Notes: generated by a model from the sequence alone, not told the origin. Counted from the stretch's first letter, positions 43,351-52,473 are shown. The stretch is 58,121 nt of DNA from an uncultured Clostridia bacterium (GCA_904399395.1 CAJFPJ010000073.1:1-58121); one strand, 5' to 3'. Numbers and translations are program-made.

Positions 43351-44324
43351 TACAGGAATATACGAAGGAATTCCCCCTCGCCCGTAAGCCTGTATGCACC
43401 CATGCAGGCCGGGAGAAACACCGTATCGCCCTTTTGCAGGGAAAGATACTCACCGCCGCCGGAAAGATCCCCACATCCTTTTAGGCAGAGAAATGCTTGA
43501 AAGGATTCCGGCCCGCAGGCAGACGCAAAATTACCCGAAAGCTCCAATTTATCCACCGTAAACCAGGAGCTCGTTTTCATGCGGGTCATAAATCCGCCCT
43601 GGATTTCCTGCCGGGGCCCCTCTGGAGAGCTCTCAACAGGCCGGGAAACCGTATCCGCCACAGCCAAAGCCTTTTCCACATGAAGCTGCCGGGGCTTTCC
43701 ATCCTGCCCAAGACGGCCATAATCATAAACCCTGTAGGTGACGTCAGAGCTCTGCTGAATTTCTGCCACCAGGATCCCTTTGCCAATAGCATGCAGCGTT
43801 CCGGCTGGGATAAAATATACATCTCCCTTTTGGACTGGAACCGCCCGCATCTGTTCCACCAGGGTATTTTCCCGGATCGCCTTTTCCAATTCTTCCCGGG
43901 TGCAGGATTCCTTCAGACCAAAAAGGAGCTGGGCTCCCGGTTCGCAGTCCAAAATATACCACATTTCATTTTTACCGGCCTGCCCTTCCACCCGGCGGGC
44001 ATACGCATCATCGGGATGGACCTGCACAGAAAGCCGCTCCGCCGCATCAATGAATTTCACAAGGATGGGAAACTCCGCTCCCTTTACCCGGGTTCCTACT
44101 GCCTCCGGCCCGAGTTTGCGAAGATATTCGCTGAGGGTGGTCCCTTGAAAAGGGCCGGAAGCCACTGTAGATTCCCCCTGAGGGTGGCAGGAAAGCTCCC
44201 ACGTTTCCGCAATGGAGGGAAGATCCGAATGCTTGCCGTATTCTGCTTTCAGCCTGTGTCCCCCCCAGATAGCGGCTTTGCATGCCGGAAGCAGCTTAAC
44301 CGGGCAAAACTTCGTATTTTCCAT
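43350..44324 (-). CDS. manA: Mannose-6-phosphate isomerase, class I
   Basis: Cupin-type zinc enzyme of 324 residues, interconverting fructose 6-phosphate and mannose 6-phosphate. Visible are VQVHPDDAYA (metal-binding His), NEMWYILDCEPGAQLLFG and FIPAGTLHAIGKG. The size is that of the short Firmicutes ManA/Pmi proteins. GGGAGGAAA lies 7 bases before the ATG, inside the end of the TIM-barrel gene, with only 3 bases between the genes. GNAT is coupled downstream. Confidence 0.92.
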   Translation of the reverse strand: MENTKFCPVKLLPACKAAIWGGHRLKAEYGKHSDLPSIAETWELSCHPQGESTVASGPFQGTTLSEYLRKLGPEAVGTRVKGAEFPILVKFIDAAERLSVQVHPDDAYARRVEGQAGKNEMWYILDCEPGAQLLFGLKESCTREELEKAIRENTLVEQMRAVPVQKGDVYFIPAGTLHAIGKGILVAEIQQSSDVTYRVYDYGRLGQDGKPRQLHVEKALAVADTVSRPVESSPEGPRQEIQGGFMTRMKTSSWFTVDKLELSGNFASACGPESFQAFLCLKGCGDLSGGGEYLSLQKGDTVFLPACMGAYRLTGEGEFLRIFL

Positions 44325-44327
44325 GCT

Positions 44328-45182
44328 TCACTTTCCTCCCTCTGCCGGCCATTCTCCAGCGCTGATATGCAAGCCCAGCTCCCGCAGCATACTGTGCAGG
44401 CATCGGGCATCTTCCAAAAACTGCTCTGGGCTGTCATCCTTCACAAACTCCAAAATGCAGGCACCCCAGGGAACCTCCGGGCCCTTCCGGAGGTATTCCT
44501 TCCATTCCTCGGCTCCGTCTGCAAGAGGATACCGCACATCTTTCCCCTTCCAACGAAAAACATGGATACTGGAAAGATGTGGATGTACTCCTCTCAGCTC
44601 CTTCAGGTTTTCCTGATGAGAAATATCCGGGTTGGGCTGCCAATAGGTAAAGAGATTTTCGCAGCCAGCTTCCTTCATAAGGCGAAGGGCCCCTTCCTCG
44701 GTCTGTGTCAAGGTGCCTCTGTGATATTCAGTGCTGACGGTCATCCCTACGTTTTTAGCTTTCCGACACACTTCCTGTAGCTCGGCAACGGCCTTTTCCC
44801 AATAGGCTCCGTCCGCCCTATCCGGCGCAAAGTCTCCAGCCCATATACGGATATTAGGGGCTCCCAGCTCCTTGGCTGCTTCCAGCACAGGATCGGCCTC
44901 TTCTCCCCGGCCCAAATGGTAATAGGAGCCGTAAGAGAGCACCAGAAGCCCCTCCTCACGGGTTATGCGCCCTATCCGCCGGGCGGCCTTCAAATCCTTC
45001 GGAGGCACATGAACGTCCCCGCCCCATTCGATTCCCAATAGCCTTGCCTTCTTTGCCAAGGCAATAATTTCCTCGGGCCTTTTTCCCCGGAACGTAACAG
45101 ATGTCATGCCGGGAAGCCAGAACAATTCTCTTTTCCCATCTGCACCGGTCATGCCGTCTCTTTTTTCTCTTTGTTCAGACAT
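44328..45182 (-). CDS. TIM-barrel sugar isomerase/epimerase-like protein
   Basis: 284 residues from the ATG at 45182, chosen because AAAGGAGG lies 10 bases upstream; the frame is open further without such a site. The xylose isomerase-like TIM-barrel pattern is visible in ARLLGIEWGGDVHVP, PNIRIWAGDF, GMTVSTEYHRGTLTQT and a late SIHVFRWKG. Such proteins isomerise or epimerise sugars or inositols, or act as endonuclease IV relatives; the exact substrate is unknown. First gene of a tight operon with manA, which suggests hexose metabolism. Confidence 0.82.
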   Translation of the reverse strand: MSEQREKRDGMTGADGKRELFWLPGMTSVTFRGKRPEEIIALAKKARLLGIEWGGDVHVPPKDLKAARRIGRITREEGLLVLSYGSYYHLGRGEEADPVLEAAKELGAPNIRIWAGDFAPDRADGAYWEKAVAELQEVCRKAKNVGMTVSTEYHRGTLTQTEEGALRLMKEAGCENLFTYWQPNPDISHQENLKELRGVHPHLSSIHVFRWKGKDVRYPLADGAEEWKEYLRKGPEVPWGACILEFVKDDSPEQFLEDARCLHSMLRELGLHISAGEWPAEGGK

Positions 45183-45441
45183 CACAGGAATTTCCTCCTT
45201 TATATAATGTGATATGCCCCTGAAACAAACCGATAAATCAATACTGTGCGCCGCATACAGAGCCAACGCTCTCTGGAGCACACCTGTTTCTGCACTTTTT
45301 CCATCACCCATATACTGGAAACCAAGCATTTCTTCAGATTACTCTGCCTGTTTTCTGCTTTCGGTGTGAGGAACGGCCGATAGAGGTATACTCTTACTGG
45401 AAAATTTGAACTCCCCTTACATCTTAAATTCTCCTGCACAT

Positions 45442-45447
45442 AGTATA
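45442..45447 (-). promoter_or_regulatory. Extended -10 for the TIM-barrel/manA operon
   Basis: On the minus strand TGT-TATACT forms an extended -10 without a clear -35. It lies about 260 bp upstream of the start codon and is divergent from the two-component promoter. Confidence 0.4.
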
Positions 45448-45504
45448 ACACATTCGCATAAGGAGCGCATCTGCAAAATATGCATTCCCGGAAAATTGCT
45501 TTCC

Positions 45505-45533
45505 TTGACTTTCCATTCCGGCACACATACAAT
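45505..45533 (+). promoter_or_regulatory. Promoter of the two-component operon
   Basis: TTGACT at 45505-45510 and TACAAT at 45528-45533 are 17 bp apart; the response regulator starts about 70 bp downstream. Confidence 0.75.
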
Positions 45534-45601
45534 ACTCATAAAGAGGGAAATACACTAAAAGTCCCTCAGAGCAGCTGAAAAAAGGAAAGGAAGAATAGGC
45601 A

Positions 45602-46261
45602 ATGACCCGGATTTTAATTGTGGAGGATGACGGCAATATAGCCAAGATGATTGCCGCCTCCCTTTCAATAGTAGGCTATGAATCTCAAATCTGCCCAGAT
45701 GGCAGAATGGCAGTAGAGACCATTCTCTCCGGACGGTTTGATCTGATCCTGCTGGACGTTATGCTTCCTGGTCTCAGCGGTTTCCAAGTGCTGGAAGAAA
45801 TTCGCTGCCGGGAAATTCCGGTGATTTTTCTCACCGCTAAGCAGGATGTGGCCGATAAGGTCCGCGGCCTGCGTCTGGGGGCGGAGGATTATATCGTCAA
45901 ACCCTTTGAAGCAGTGGAACTTCTAGCGCGGATTGAAGTGGTTCTGCGCAGGAGCCATAAAGGGAGAGAACTTCTGCAGTATGAAGAAATCACTGTGGAT
46001 CTGGAAAAACACCGGGCCTTGAAAAACGGCGAACCTGTAGCTTTAACTCCTAAAGAATTTGACGTTCTCGTCCTGTTCCTGCAAAACGTAGATATCGCCC
46101 TGACACGGGAAAGGCTCCTTTCCAGCGTGTGGGGATATGAATTTCAGGGAGAGAGCCGGACGGTGGATACCCATGTCCAGCAGGTACGTCGGAAAATGGG
46201 TCTGCAAAACCGCCTGGTAACCATCCCTAAGCTGGGATACCGGCTGGAAAGCGGGAGATAA
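45602..46261 (+). CDS. OmpR/PhoB-family response regulator
   Basis: 219 residues. Receiver domain with the acidic pair in LIVEDD, phosphoacceptor Asp52 (ILLDVMLPG), Thr78 and Lys100; then a winged-helix domain with TPKEFDVL and SRTVDTHVQQVRRKM. It should bind tandem direct repeats of about 11 bp. GGAAAGGAAG precedes the ATG. The stop codon is followed at once by the ATG of the kinase gene. Targets are unknown; the 11-bp repeats at 14653-14674 are one candidate in this window. Confidence 0.94.
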   Translation: MTRILIVEDDGNIAKMIAASLSIVGYESQICPDGRMAVETILSGRFDLILLDVMLPGLSGFQVLEEIRCREIPVIFLTAKQDVADKVRGLRLGAEDYIVKPFEAVELLARIEVVLRRSHKGRELLQYEEITVDLEKHRALKNGEPVALTPKEFDVLVLFLQNVDIALTRERLLSSVWGYEFQGESRTVDTHVQQVRRKMGLQNRLVTIPKLGYRLESGR

Positions 46262-47710
46262 ATGAAACTGTGGGAAAAAATATTCCTGTGCACGCTGGCA
46301 CTGGTGATCGCCGCTGTGGATATCACGGCCTTTGCCATCCTTTCTGAAACCCACCGGAGCATGGTAGAGCGGGAACGAAATCAGGCTGCAACAGAGCATC
46401 AGTATTTTTCTGCGGCTATTTCCAACAAAGTTGTGTATGAGCGGCTAAAAGGGGATAAGATCCTGCTGGGGAAAGAGCGGGTGCAGGCGATTTTACGGGA
46501 ACAGATAGGCGCTAGAGCGGAAGGTGGAGGCACAGCCGTCTATACGGATGAAAATACACTTTTAGGGGCCGAGAACTGCAAACCGGCAGTGGAGGATTCC
46601 GATTTTCGGGAAGCTGTTCAGCAGCAGGAAAAATGCCTTCTGAAGGTGGAGGAATATGGAGGGCATACCTACGTAGTGGCCGGCTCCCCACTGGAACTGG
46701 AAGATACAGTTTACTATCTTTTCACCACAAAGGATATTTCGGATGTATATAGCCTTTTGGATGAACAAAGTTCCTTTGCTCAGACAATGAGCTTCGTCTT
46801 CGCAGGCATTGCAGCAATAGTCCTTCTCGCTGTGGCCTGGGGGCTGCTAAGACCTCTACACAAGGCGAACTTTTCTTTGCGTTCCATTGCAAGAGGAAAT
46901 TATTCCATGCGACTTCCGGCAAAAGGCAGCCCGGAAATACGGGAGCTTTCCGGAAATATAAACCGGATGGCTTCCTCCATCGAGGAAAATGTAGAGCATC
47001 TGCGCTCCGCCGCAGAAGAGCGAAAGCGTTTCATCGACAACCTGGCCCACGAGATGAAAACTCCCCTCACCTCTATTTTGGGATTCGCGGATATTCTCCG
47101 TGTAAAAAGAATGGTGACAGAGGAAGAGCGAAGGGAATACGCCGGTGTAATCGTGGAGGAAACCAAGCGCCTGCGGAGTCTTTCCGGCAAGCTGATGGAG
47201 CTGATCACTGCAGGCAGCACCCATCTGGAAAAAACACAGATTTATCCCGCTGAACTCTTTGAAGAAATACGGGTGGCCTTCCAGCCGATTCTCGAAAAAG
47301 CTTCTATCCATCTGCGGTATGCCGCGGGAGAAATCAATCTTTATGCCGACAGGGAACTTTTAAAGTCTTTGCTATATAATCTGATCGATAACGCGGTAAA
47401 AGCCTCCTCTCCGGGGCAGGAAATCTATTTGCACTGTGAAAAGCACAAAGACAATACCATTGCTTTCATCGTGGAGGATCAGGGCATAGGAATGACTCGG
47501 GAAGACATACAGAAAGTGACGGAACCCTTTTATATGGTGGATAAATCCCGCTCCCGAAAAGCCGGAGGTGCAGGTTTGGGCCTTTCTCTCTGCCTGGAGA
47601 TCGCCCGCTGCCACGGCGGAAGCCTATCCATACAAAGTACTCCCGGGAAGGGAACCACTGTGATTGCTTTGCTGCCGGAAGGAGGTAACGGCTCAGATGA
47701 AATACATTAA
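46262..47710 (+). CDS. Sensor histidine kinase
   Basis: 482 residues. First membrane helix at about 8-28, an extracytoplasmic part to about 174, second helix 177-196, a HAMP linker, then a HisKA domain with the phosphorylated His263 (NLAHEMKTPLTS) and a HATPase domain with NLIDNAVKAS, VEDQGIGM and GGAGLGLSL. It phosphorylates the regulator encoded directly upstream. The sensory signal is unknown. The gene overlaps the next one by 14 bases. Confidence 0.93.
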   Translation: MKLWEKIFLCTLALVIAAVDITAFAILSETHRSMVERERNQAATEHQYFSAAISNKVVYERLKGDKILLGKERVQAILREQIGARAEGGGTAVYTDENTLLGAENCKPAVEDSDFREAVQQQEKCLLKVEEYGGHTYVVAGSPLELEDTVYYLFTTKDISDVYSLLDEQSSFAQTMSFVFAGIAAIVLLAVAWGLLRPLHKANFSLRSIARGNYSMRLPAKGSPEIRELSGNINRMASSIEENVEHLRSAAEERKRFIDNLAHEMKTPLTSILGFADILRVKRMVTEEERREYAGVIVEETKRLRSLSGKLMELITAGSTHLEKTQIYPAELFEEIRVAFQPILEKASIHLRYAAGEINLYADRELLKSLLYNLIDNAVKASSPGQEIYLHCEKHKDNTIAFIVEDQGIGMTREDIQKVTEPFYMVDKSRSRKAGGAGLGLSLCLEIARCHGGSLSIQSTPGKGTTVIALLPEGGNGSDEIH

Positions 47711-48662
47711 GCGTGTACTTCCCCTGTTGCTGGCTGCTCTGATACTGTTCGGGGGAATTTACGGAGGCTATGCCCTGCGGGCAGCCATTCCTTCCTATAA
47801 AGGGACAATTGTAGAAGCAGAAAAAAATCAAAAAGAAAACCCTCTGCTTCTGATCGACAGCGAAGAAACCATCACCTTTTCCCCCTGGGATCAATACGAC
47901 CCGCAGGAATGCCAGAGCTACAACAGCTTTCTGGCGGAAGGCAATGATCCCCTAATAGAATCATTATATGCTCCTGAAGACTATATTACCGGGACTCTTT
48001 ACAACTATTTGTATCATTTCAACGAGAACGATTCCAACGTGGAAACAGAAGGCGATCCCCATTCGTATGAAATGCTCTTTAACATCATTTATAACGGCCT
48101 GCAGGTGCAAACTATAGAAGATTTCGGACCCAGTCCCACTTGGTACTTTCTTCGTGAAACAAAAATCACAACTGCAGAAACCGATTATTATGTAAAAGCC
48201 GCTATGTCGGGCGAGTTTTTGCTCTATTTTTCTTGCCGAAAATCTTCTGAATCAGCTACTCCCCAACGCCTTTCCTCCGAAAAATTGCAGAAAGCTGCGT
48301 CCAGCGTCAATTCCTACTTTACTGAAACACTTACATTTGTAGAGGAATTTCAGAAATCAGAGGATATTTTTTCTGATCCATATGGTGATCAAGAAAATTA
48401 TTTTTGGAAAAATTATTTTTCCAAAGTAACCGAAAGCAGCCCGCTGGACGCTTTCTTATATTCCTACACTCTGCACCTTAATCTCTATGATATCTTCATC
48501 ATGCTGGAATCTAAAAAAGACATATTAGCCTATCAGAATCAGATACTGGTTGTTTTCAGCTCTCCCGAATTTTATATAGAACCAGGATTCAATCCTCGAA
48601 CTCTTATTTTGTTTTACGACCCTATCGAAGAAGCATTCACAGGTTTTTCCTCATCAGCATAA
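47697..48662 (+). CDS. Exported protein of unknown function, coupled to the two-component system
   Basis: 321 residues from the ATG at 47697, which has AAGGAGG 10 bases upstream inside the end of the kinase gene. A basic start KYIKR and one hydrophobic helix (about 7-27) form a signal anchor; there is no lipobox Cys. The rest is an acidic extracytoplasmic domain rich in Tyr, Ser and Glu, with no motif that I recognise. The overlap with the kinase gene suggests it may help sense the signal or be the system's output. Confidence 0.75.
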   Translation: MKYIKRVLPLLLAALILFGGIYGGYALRAAIPSYKGTIVEAEKNQKENPLLLIDSEETITFSPWDQYDPQECQSYNSFLAEGNDPLIESLYAPEDYITGTLYNYLYHFNENDSNVETEGDPHSYEMLFNIIYNGLQVQTIEDFGPSPTWYFLRETKITTAETDYYVKAAMSGEFLLYFSCRKSSESATPQRLSSEKLQKAASSVNSYFTETLTFVEEFQKSEDIFSDPYGDQENYFWKNYFSKVTESSPLDAFLYSYTLHLNLYDIFIMLESKKDILAYQNQILVVFSSPEFYIEPGFNPRTLILFYDPIEEAFTGFSSSA

Positions 48663-48670
48663 CGCAGTTA

Positions 48671-48705
48671 AGGGGCCGGAGCCGCATATATGCAGCCCGA
48701 CCCCT
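48671..48705. terminator. Possible imperfect terminator hairpin
   Basis: AGGGG at 48671-48675 and CCCCT at 48701-48705 close an interrupted stem around GCATATATGC. It lies between the two-component operon and the convergent DUF3795 gene. The T-tract is poor. Confidence 0.4.
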
Positions 48706-48730
48706 CTGTCATTCAAGTAAACAGCAGTTT

Positions 48731-49258
48731 TTATTTTTCGGAAGATTCCGATTCCTTTTGCAGGCCAATGTAATGGGAGACTTCCTTGTTTTCTTCAAAA
48801 TATGTCTCTGCGCCAACTTTTCGCATCTCCAAGGTTCTCTTTTTCCATTCCTCTCCTGTGCAGCAATGGTTTGTAGAAACAAAAAATGTCTCTGCTTTCT
48901 CACAGGGAAATTCGCTGCATTCTGCGCAGAAATCCACGCCATGCTCCTTTGCACATGCCGGTATGACACAGCCGTCCACACAACCCCAGCCATCTTTTTC
49001 AGAAGGTGGGTTGTTCCGGCATCCCGGGCAGGAAGCTCCTCCCAGAAACTGCAGGGTGCCTGTGAAAGTAGCGAATTCCTTATACCATGCCTCCCGCTGG
49101 TTTTCCGGCAAATACATACCCCTGAATACATCGTAGCCCTGCCAATAGCGGTAAAGTTTCCTTGCCGCCTCAGACACAGGCCCCTTCCCATAGGAAGGGC
49201 AGGAATAACAAAGAAGTGCGCAGGGCGCTATATATTCCAGCAGCTTTCCTTTTTCCAT
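48731..49258 (-). CDS. DUF3795-family cysteine-rich protein
   Basis: 175 residues. Cysteine pairs in CALLCYSCPSYGKG, GGASCPGCRNNPP, GCVDGCVIPAC and FCAECSEFPC match the DUF3795 family, probably a zinc or other metal binder of unknown role. AGAGGA lies 8 bases before the ATG and a consensus promoter lies at 49294-49322. It stands alone. It is only distantly like the shorter DUF3795 protein at 17089. Confidence 0.82.
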   Translation of the reverse strand: MEKGKLLEYIAPCALLCYSCPSYGKGPVSEAARKLYRYWQGYDVFRGMYLPENQREAWYKEFATFTGTLQFLGGASCPGCRNNPPSEKDGWGCVDGCVIPACAKEHGVDFCAECSEFPCEKAETFFVSTNHCCTGEEWKKRTLEMRKVGAETYFEENKEVSHYIGLQKESESSEK

Positions 49259-49293
49259 AGGGATATCCTCTCTTTCGGCAATGTTTTACAGGT

Positions 49294-49322
49294 ATAATAC
49301 AGGTATCCACCCATTCTGTCAA
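49294..49322 (-). promoter_or_regulatory. Promoter of the DUF3795 gene
   Basis: On the minus strand TTGACA (49317-49322) and TATTAT (49294-49299) are 17 bp apart; the start codon lies about 35 bp downstream. Confidence 0.75.
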
Positions 49323-49501
49323 GCTGGGCCTGTTTTTCTTACTTTTTGCAATTCTTTTGCATTTTCGGGGAGACTTCCTGCCCGCCTTCGTTGTTTACTG
49401 TTCACTGAGAGATTTTGAATCTGCAGAAACGGAAAAGCTCTTCTCTTTTCCCACAGCAAGTTTAAAACTCTGAATAGAAAATAACGGAGGCTCAACCCGA
49501 T

Positions 49502-50548
49502 ATGGAATTTCTCAATTTCAGCGACCCTGATGCAGTGGCAGAATACGAAGCTTTTATGAAATCCAGCCCACTGGGGAATTTTATGCAGTCTATTGAATGG
49601 AGCCGGGTAAAGCGCGGTTATGGGTGGCGGTGCGAAGCCGTCCTTTCCCGAAATTTCGACGGAACCCTTGCGGGAACCGTGCTAGTATTGATAAAGAAAT
49701 TTCCCTTTCCTCTGAAATCCTTTCTGTATGCTCCCTGGGGACCTGTATGTGATCTTAGAAACGAAACGGTGCTCCGAGACCTTCTTTCCGGTGTATGGAA
49801 GCTCGCAGGAAAATATCGCGCCTGGCTTTTTAAAGCCTGCCCGTTGGTAGAAGAAGACGATGGGGAAACTATCGAAATTTTGAAGCAGGCCGGCCTCTCC
49901 CATACTCCCTGTCTTCCGGATACGAAAATCATCCAATGCCGTAACAATTATATCCTGCCCATTCGTGGAAGAAGCGCAGAAGAGATTTTTGCATCCTTTA
50001 AAAGCAAATGGCGCTACAACATCCGTCTTGCAAAAAAGAAGGGGGTCACATGCGGCATTTACGGTGCCGACCGTTTGAATGATTTTTACCGCCTTTTGCA
50101 GGAGACAAGCCTTCGGGACGGTTTCACCATCCGTTCCAAGGAATATTTTGCAACCATGCTGGAAAAGCTAGGAGAACACTGCCGGTTATATCTCTGCTAT
50201 TATAACGGCCAGGCTCTTTCAGGGGCTGTTACCGTTCAATACGGTGGCCGTACCTGCTATGTCTATGGCGCTTCCACAGTCTTGCACAGGGAGGTTATGC
50301 CCAACTACCTGATGCAGTGGGAAATGATCCAGTGGGCGGTGGAATCCGGCTGCCACACCTATGACTTCATGGGCATTCCCCATTGGTATGACGAAACACA
50401 TCCCAATTACGGTGTTTACCGCTTTAAACAAGGGTTCAATGGCCGAGTAGCCGTTTATGCCGGGGAATTCAGTATTGTTTTCTCCCCAGGCTATAAACGC
50501 ATGATGGACAGGCTCCTGCACAGGGCACATTACGAAAAACTAACCTGA
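49502..50548 (+). CDS. FemX/FemAB-type aminoacyltransferase
   Basis: 348 residues made of two GNAT-like halves, as in the lipid II:glycine/alanine aminoacyltransferases that add the first residues of a peptidoglycan cross-bridge from aminoacyl-tRNA. Family segments seen are GNFMQSIEWSRVK, RGRSAEEIFASFKSKWRYNIRLAKKKGV and the late YDFMGIPHWYDETHPNYGVYRFKQGFNG. The helical arm of FemA is absent, so it is the FemX-like compact type. GGAGG lies 12 bases before the ATG. The VanY-like gene follows 42 bp later. Confidence 0.88.
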   Translation: MEFLNFSDPDAVAEYEAFMKSSPLGNFMQSIEWSRVKRGYGWRCEAVLSRNFDGTLAGTVLVLIKKFPFPLKSFLYAPWGPVCDLRNETVLRDLLSGVWKLAGKYRAWLFKACPLVEEDDGETIEILKQAGLSHTPCLPDTKIIQCRNNYILPIRGRSAEEIFASFKSKWRYNIRLAKKKGVTCGIYGADRLNDFYRLLQETSLRDGFTIRSKEYFATMLEKLGEHCRLYLCYYNGQALSGAVTVQYGGRTCYVYGASTVLHREVMPNYLMQWEMIQWAVESGCHTYDFMGIPHWYDETHPNYGVYRFKQGFNGRVAVYAGEFSIVFSPGYKRMMDRLLHRAHYEKLT

Positions 50549-50590
50549 TGGAAAGCCCTCCCGGGCCTTCCGCTTCTAGGAGGGAATCGC

Positions 50591-51568
50591 TTGCAACAAC
50601 AAAAGAAGAGACGAAAAAACAAAAAAGGTGCCCTGCGCACACTCTCAGGGCTTTTTTCAATGCTTTTGATATTAGGGGCTTCCTATTTTGCTTTCCGCTC
50701 CATAACACCGGAAATCAGTTCGCCAAATTCTTCTGTCGCTTCTCAACCGGAAAGTGGAGCAACTGTTTCCGCCCAGGGTGGCGTTCAGAAATGGGCAGAA
50801 ACGAAAACGTATACGCAAAAGGAAATCCACGAAGGTTCTCTGATCCTTGTGAATCAAAAATATCCCTGCGAGGAATACTCTGAACTGGAGATGCTTTCCG
50901 TCTACACCTATAAAAATTCATCCTATATGGTCTCTGATAAAAATCTTTCCCTGCGAAAGCCCACCATAGCCGCCCTGAACGATATGCTTGGGGATTTCCA
51001 GGCAATTGCAGGCGAAAATGATATCCTCGTATGCAGCGGCTACAGAACCTTTGAGTATCAGAAAACGCTTCTGAGCCAAGAAGAGGAGGAAAAAGGGGCG
51101 GAGGAAGCCAACACTTGGGTGGCCACCCCCGGTTACAGCGAACACCACACGGGCTACGCCCTGGATTTCAACCTCTTGCATGAAGACGGCACCTCAGATT
51201 CCTACACAGGAACGGGCATCTACGAATGGGTAAACGAGCATGCTCCGGAATACGGCTTTGTTGTGCGTTATGAGCCGGATAAGGCCGAATACACAGGAAT
51301 ACAATATGAGCCCTGGCATTTCCGGTATGTGGGAGTTCCCCACTCCCTGATTATGAAAGAAAAAAATTTCTGCCTAGAGGAATATATTCAGTTTCTCCGG
51401 GATTACCCTGCGGACGGAGAACACCTCTTTTTTGAAAATGATGGGAAGGAATATGAGATCTATTACGTGAAAGGTCTGGAGGTCCCCATCGGGGAAGCCG
51501 ATTCCTATCTGGTTTCCGGAGACAATGTGGATGGCTTTATCGTTACTCTGGAGCGAGAAAAAAAATAA
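50591..51568 (+). CDS. M15-family D-Ala-D-Ala carboxypeptidase (VanY/DdcY type)
   Basis: 325 residues starting at a TTG, with AGGAGG 8 bases upstream and no rival ATG. A basic start and one membrane helix (about 14-38) are followed by a linker and a zinc peptidase domain with SGYRTFEYQ, the metal motif SEHHTGYALDF, and EPWHFRYVG. It would trim the terminal D-Ala of peptidoglycan stem peptides outside the cell. A long C-terminal extension of about 75 residues follows the peptidase core. Glycopeptide resistance should not be inferred: no other van genes are present. Confidence 0.9.
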   Translation: MQQQKKRRKNKKGALRTLSGLFSMLLILGASYFAFRSITPEISSPNSSVASQPESGATVSAQGGVQKWAETKTYTQKEIHEGSLILVNQKYPCEEYSELEMLSVYTYKNSSYMVSDKNLSLRKPTIAALNDMLGDFQAIAGENDILVCSGYRTFEYQKTLLSQEEEEKGAEEANTWVATPGYSEHHTGYALDFNLLHEDGTSDSYTGTGIYEWVNEHAPEYGFVVRYEPDKAEYTGIQYEPWHFRYVGVPHSLIMKEKNFCLEEYIQFLRDYPADGEHLFFENDGKEYEIYYVKGLEVPIGEADSYLVSGDNVDGFIVTLEREKK

Positions 51569-51641
51569 ATCATATGGAAATTGCTGCAAAACCTGCAGAA
51601 AACGGCGGCGCCTGGCATCTGCAAAGGCATCGCAAGTCGAT

Positions 51642-51676
51642 AAAACAAGAGGCGGTATAATTCCGTCTCTTGTTTT
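51642..51676 (+). terminator. Intrinsic terminator after the VanY-like gene
   Basis: AAAACAAGAGGCGG at 51642-51655 pairs with CCGTCTCTTGTTTT at 51663-51676 (one G-U pair). It lies about 75 bp past the stop codon. Confidence 0.82.
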
Positions 51677-51919
51677 CTGCAGTTTATACAATCTGCGCTT
51701 TTTAGAAAATAACTTCTTATTTTTTCATCGGTAGAACCATGAAAAAACAAATCCTGAAACGTAACAATCCGTGCTATCTCCCACCGTCTCGCTTATACTT
51801 TTTTATTGCAGGAAGAAGCATAACACACTGACGGGGGCCTATACTATATGCAGAAAGTAAAAAAGGCAGAACCAACTGCCGCAAACCGCATGCTGCAACT
51901 GTCACAGGAGGTTTCCTAC
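51677..51919. other. Upstream region of crr
   Basis: About 240 bp. TATACT at about 51792 could be a -10 element for crr, but its -35 is poor. I see no catabolite-responsive or LicT-type antiterminator site that I would defend. Confidence 0.35.
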
Positions 51920-52399
51920 ATGTTTGGATTTGGCAAAAAGAAAGATGGCGTACTCTGCGCTGTTCAGAATGGAGAGATCATTCCCGTGGAAAAGCTCCCC
52001 GATCCGGTTTTTTCTCAAAAGGTTCTGGGGGAGGGAACCGCTCTTCTTCCAGAAAACGGGCTCATTCTCTCTCCCTGTACTGGTGTGGTATCCAACGTGG
52101 CGGATACTCTCCATGCATACGGGATCACCACAGACGACGGGCTGGAGATCCTGGTTCATATTGGTATCGACACCGTGCAGCTGAACGGCCAGGGGTTTGA
52201 AAGCTTAATTCAGGAAGGTGCCCGCGTGAAGGCCGGCGATCCCTTGGCAAAAGCGGATCTGGAATGTATTCGAAACCATGGATTTGGCACCCATGTGGTA
52301 ACGGTTATCACCAACAGCGAAGATGTTCAAATTCTTTCTACAGCCTCCGGCAAAGCCAAGGGCGGGGAAACGGTTGTACTTGCCTACCGCAAAGGCTGA
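51920..52399 (+). CDS. crr: PTS glucose-type EIIA component
   Basis: 159 residues from the ATG at 51920, which has AGGAGG 8 bases upstream; an earlier in-frame ATG at 51848 has none. It has the EIIA-Glc core: LSPCTGVVSNV, and the two active-site histidines His65 and His80 (LVHIGIDTVQLNG), matching His75/His90 of E. coli. It accepts phosphate from HPr and passes it to a EIIB domain not present in the window. ptsI follows 74 bp later. In Firmicutes free EIIA is less common than domain fusions. Confidence 0.92.
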   Translation: MFGFGKKKDGVLCAVQNGEIIPVEKLPDPVFSQKVLGEGTALLPENGLILSPCTGVVSNVADTLHAYGITTDDGLEILVHIGIDTVQLNGQGFESLIQEGARVKAGDPLAKADLECIRNHGFGTHVVTVITNSEDVQILSTASGKAKGGETVVLAYRKG

Positions 52400-52473
52400 A
52401 GTGTTGCTTCATAGTAGGCTGCGGCGGTCAGCAGCTGAGGCCTGTGAATCCATCTGAAAGCGGGGAGAATACC

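Noticed and set aside
50591-51568. Calling the VanY-like gene part of a vancomycin resistance cluster
   Set aside because: No vanH, vanA/B-type ligase, vanX or VanRS pair is next to it; M15 carboxypeptidases are common in normal wall metabolism.
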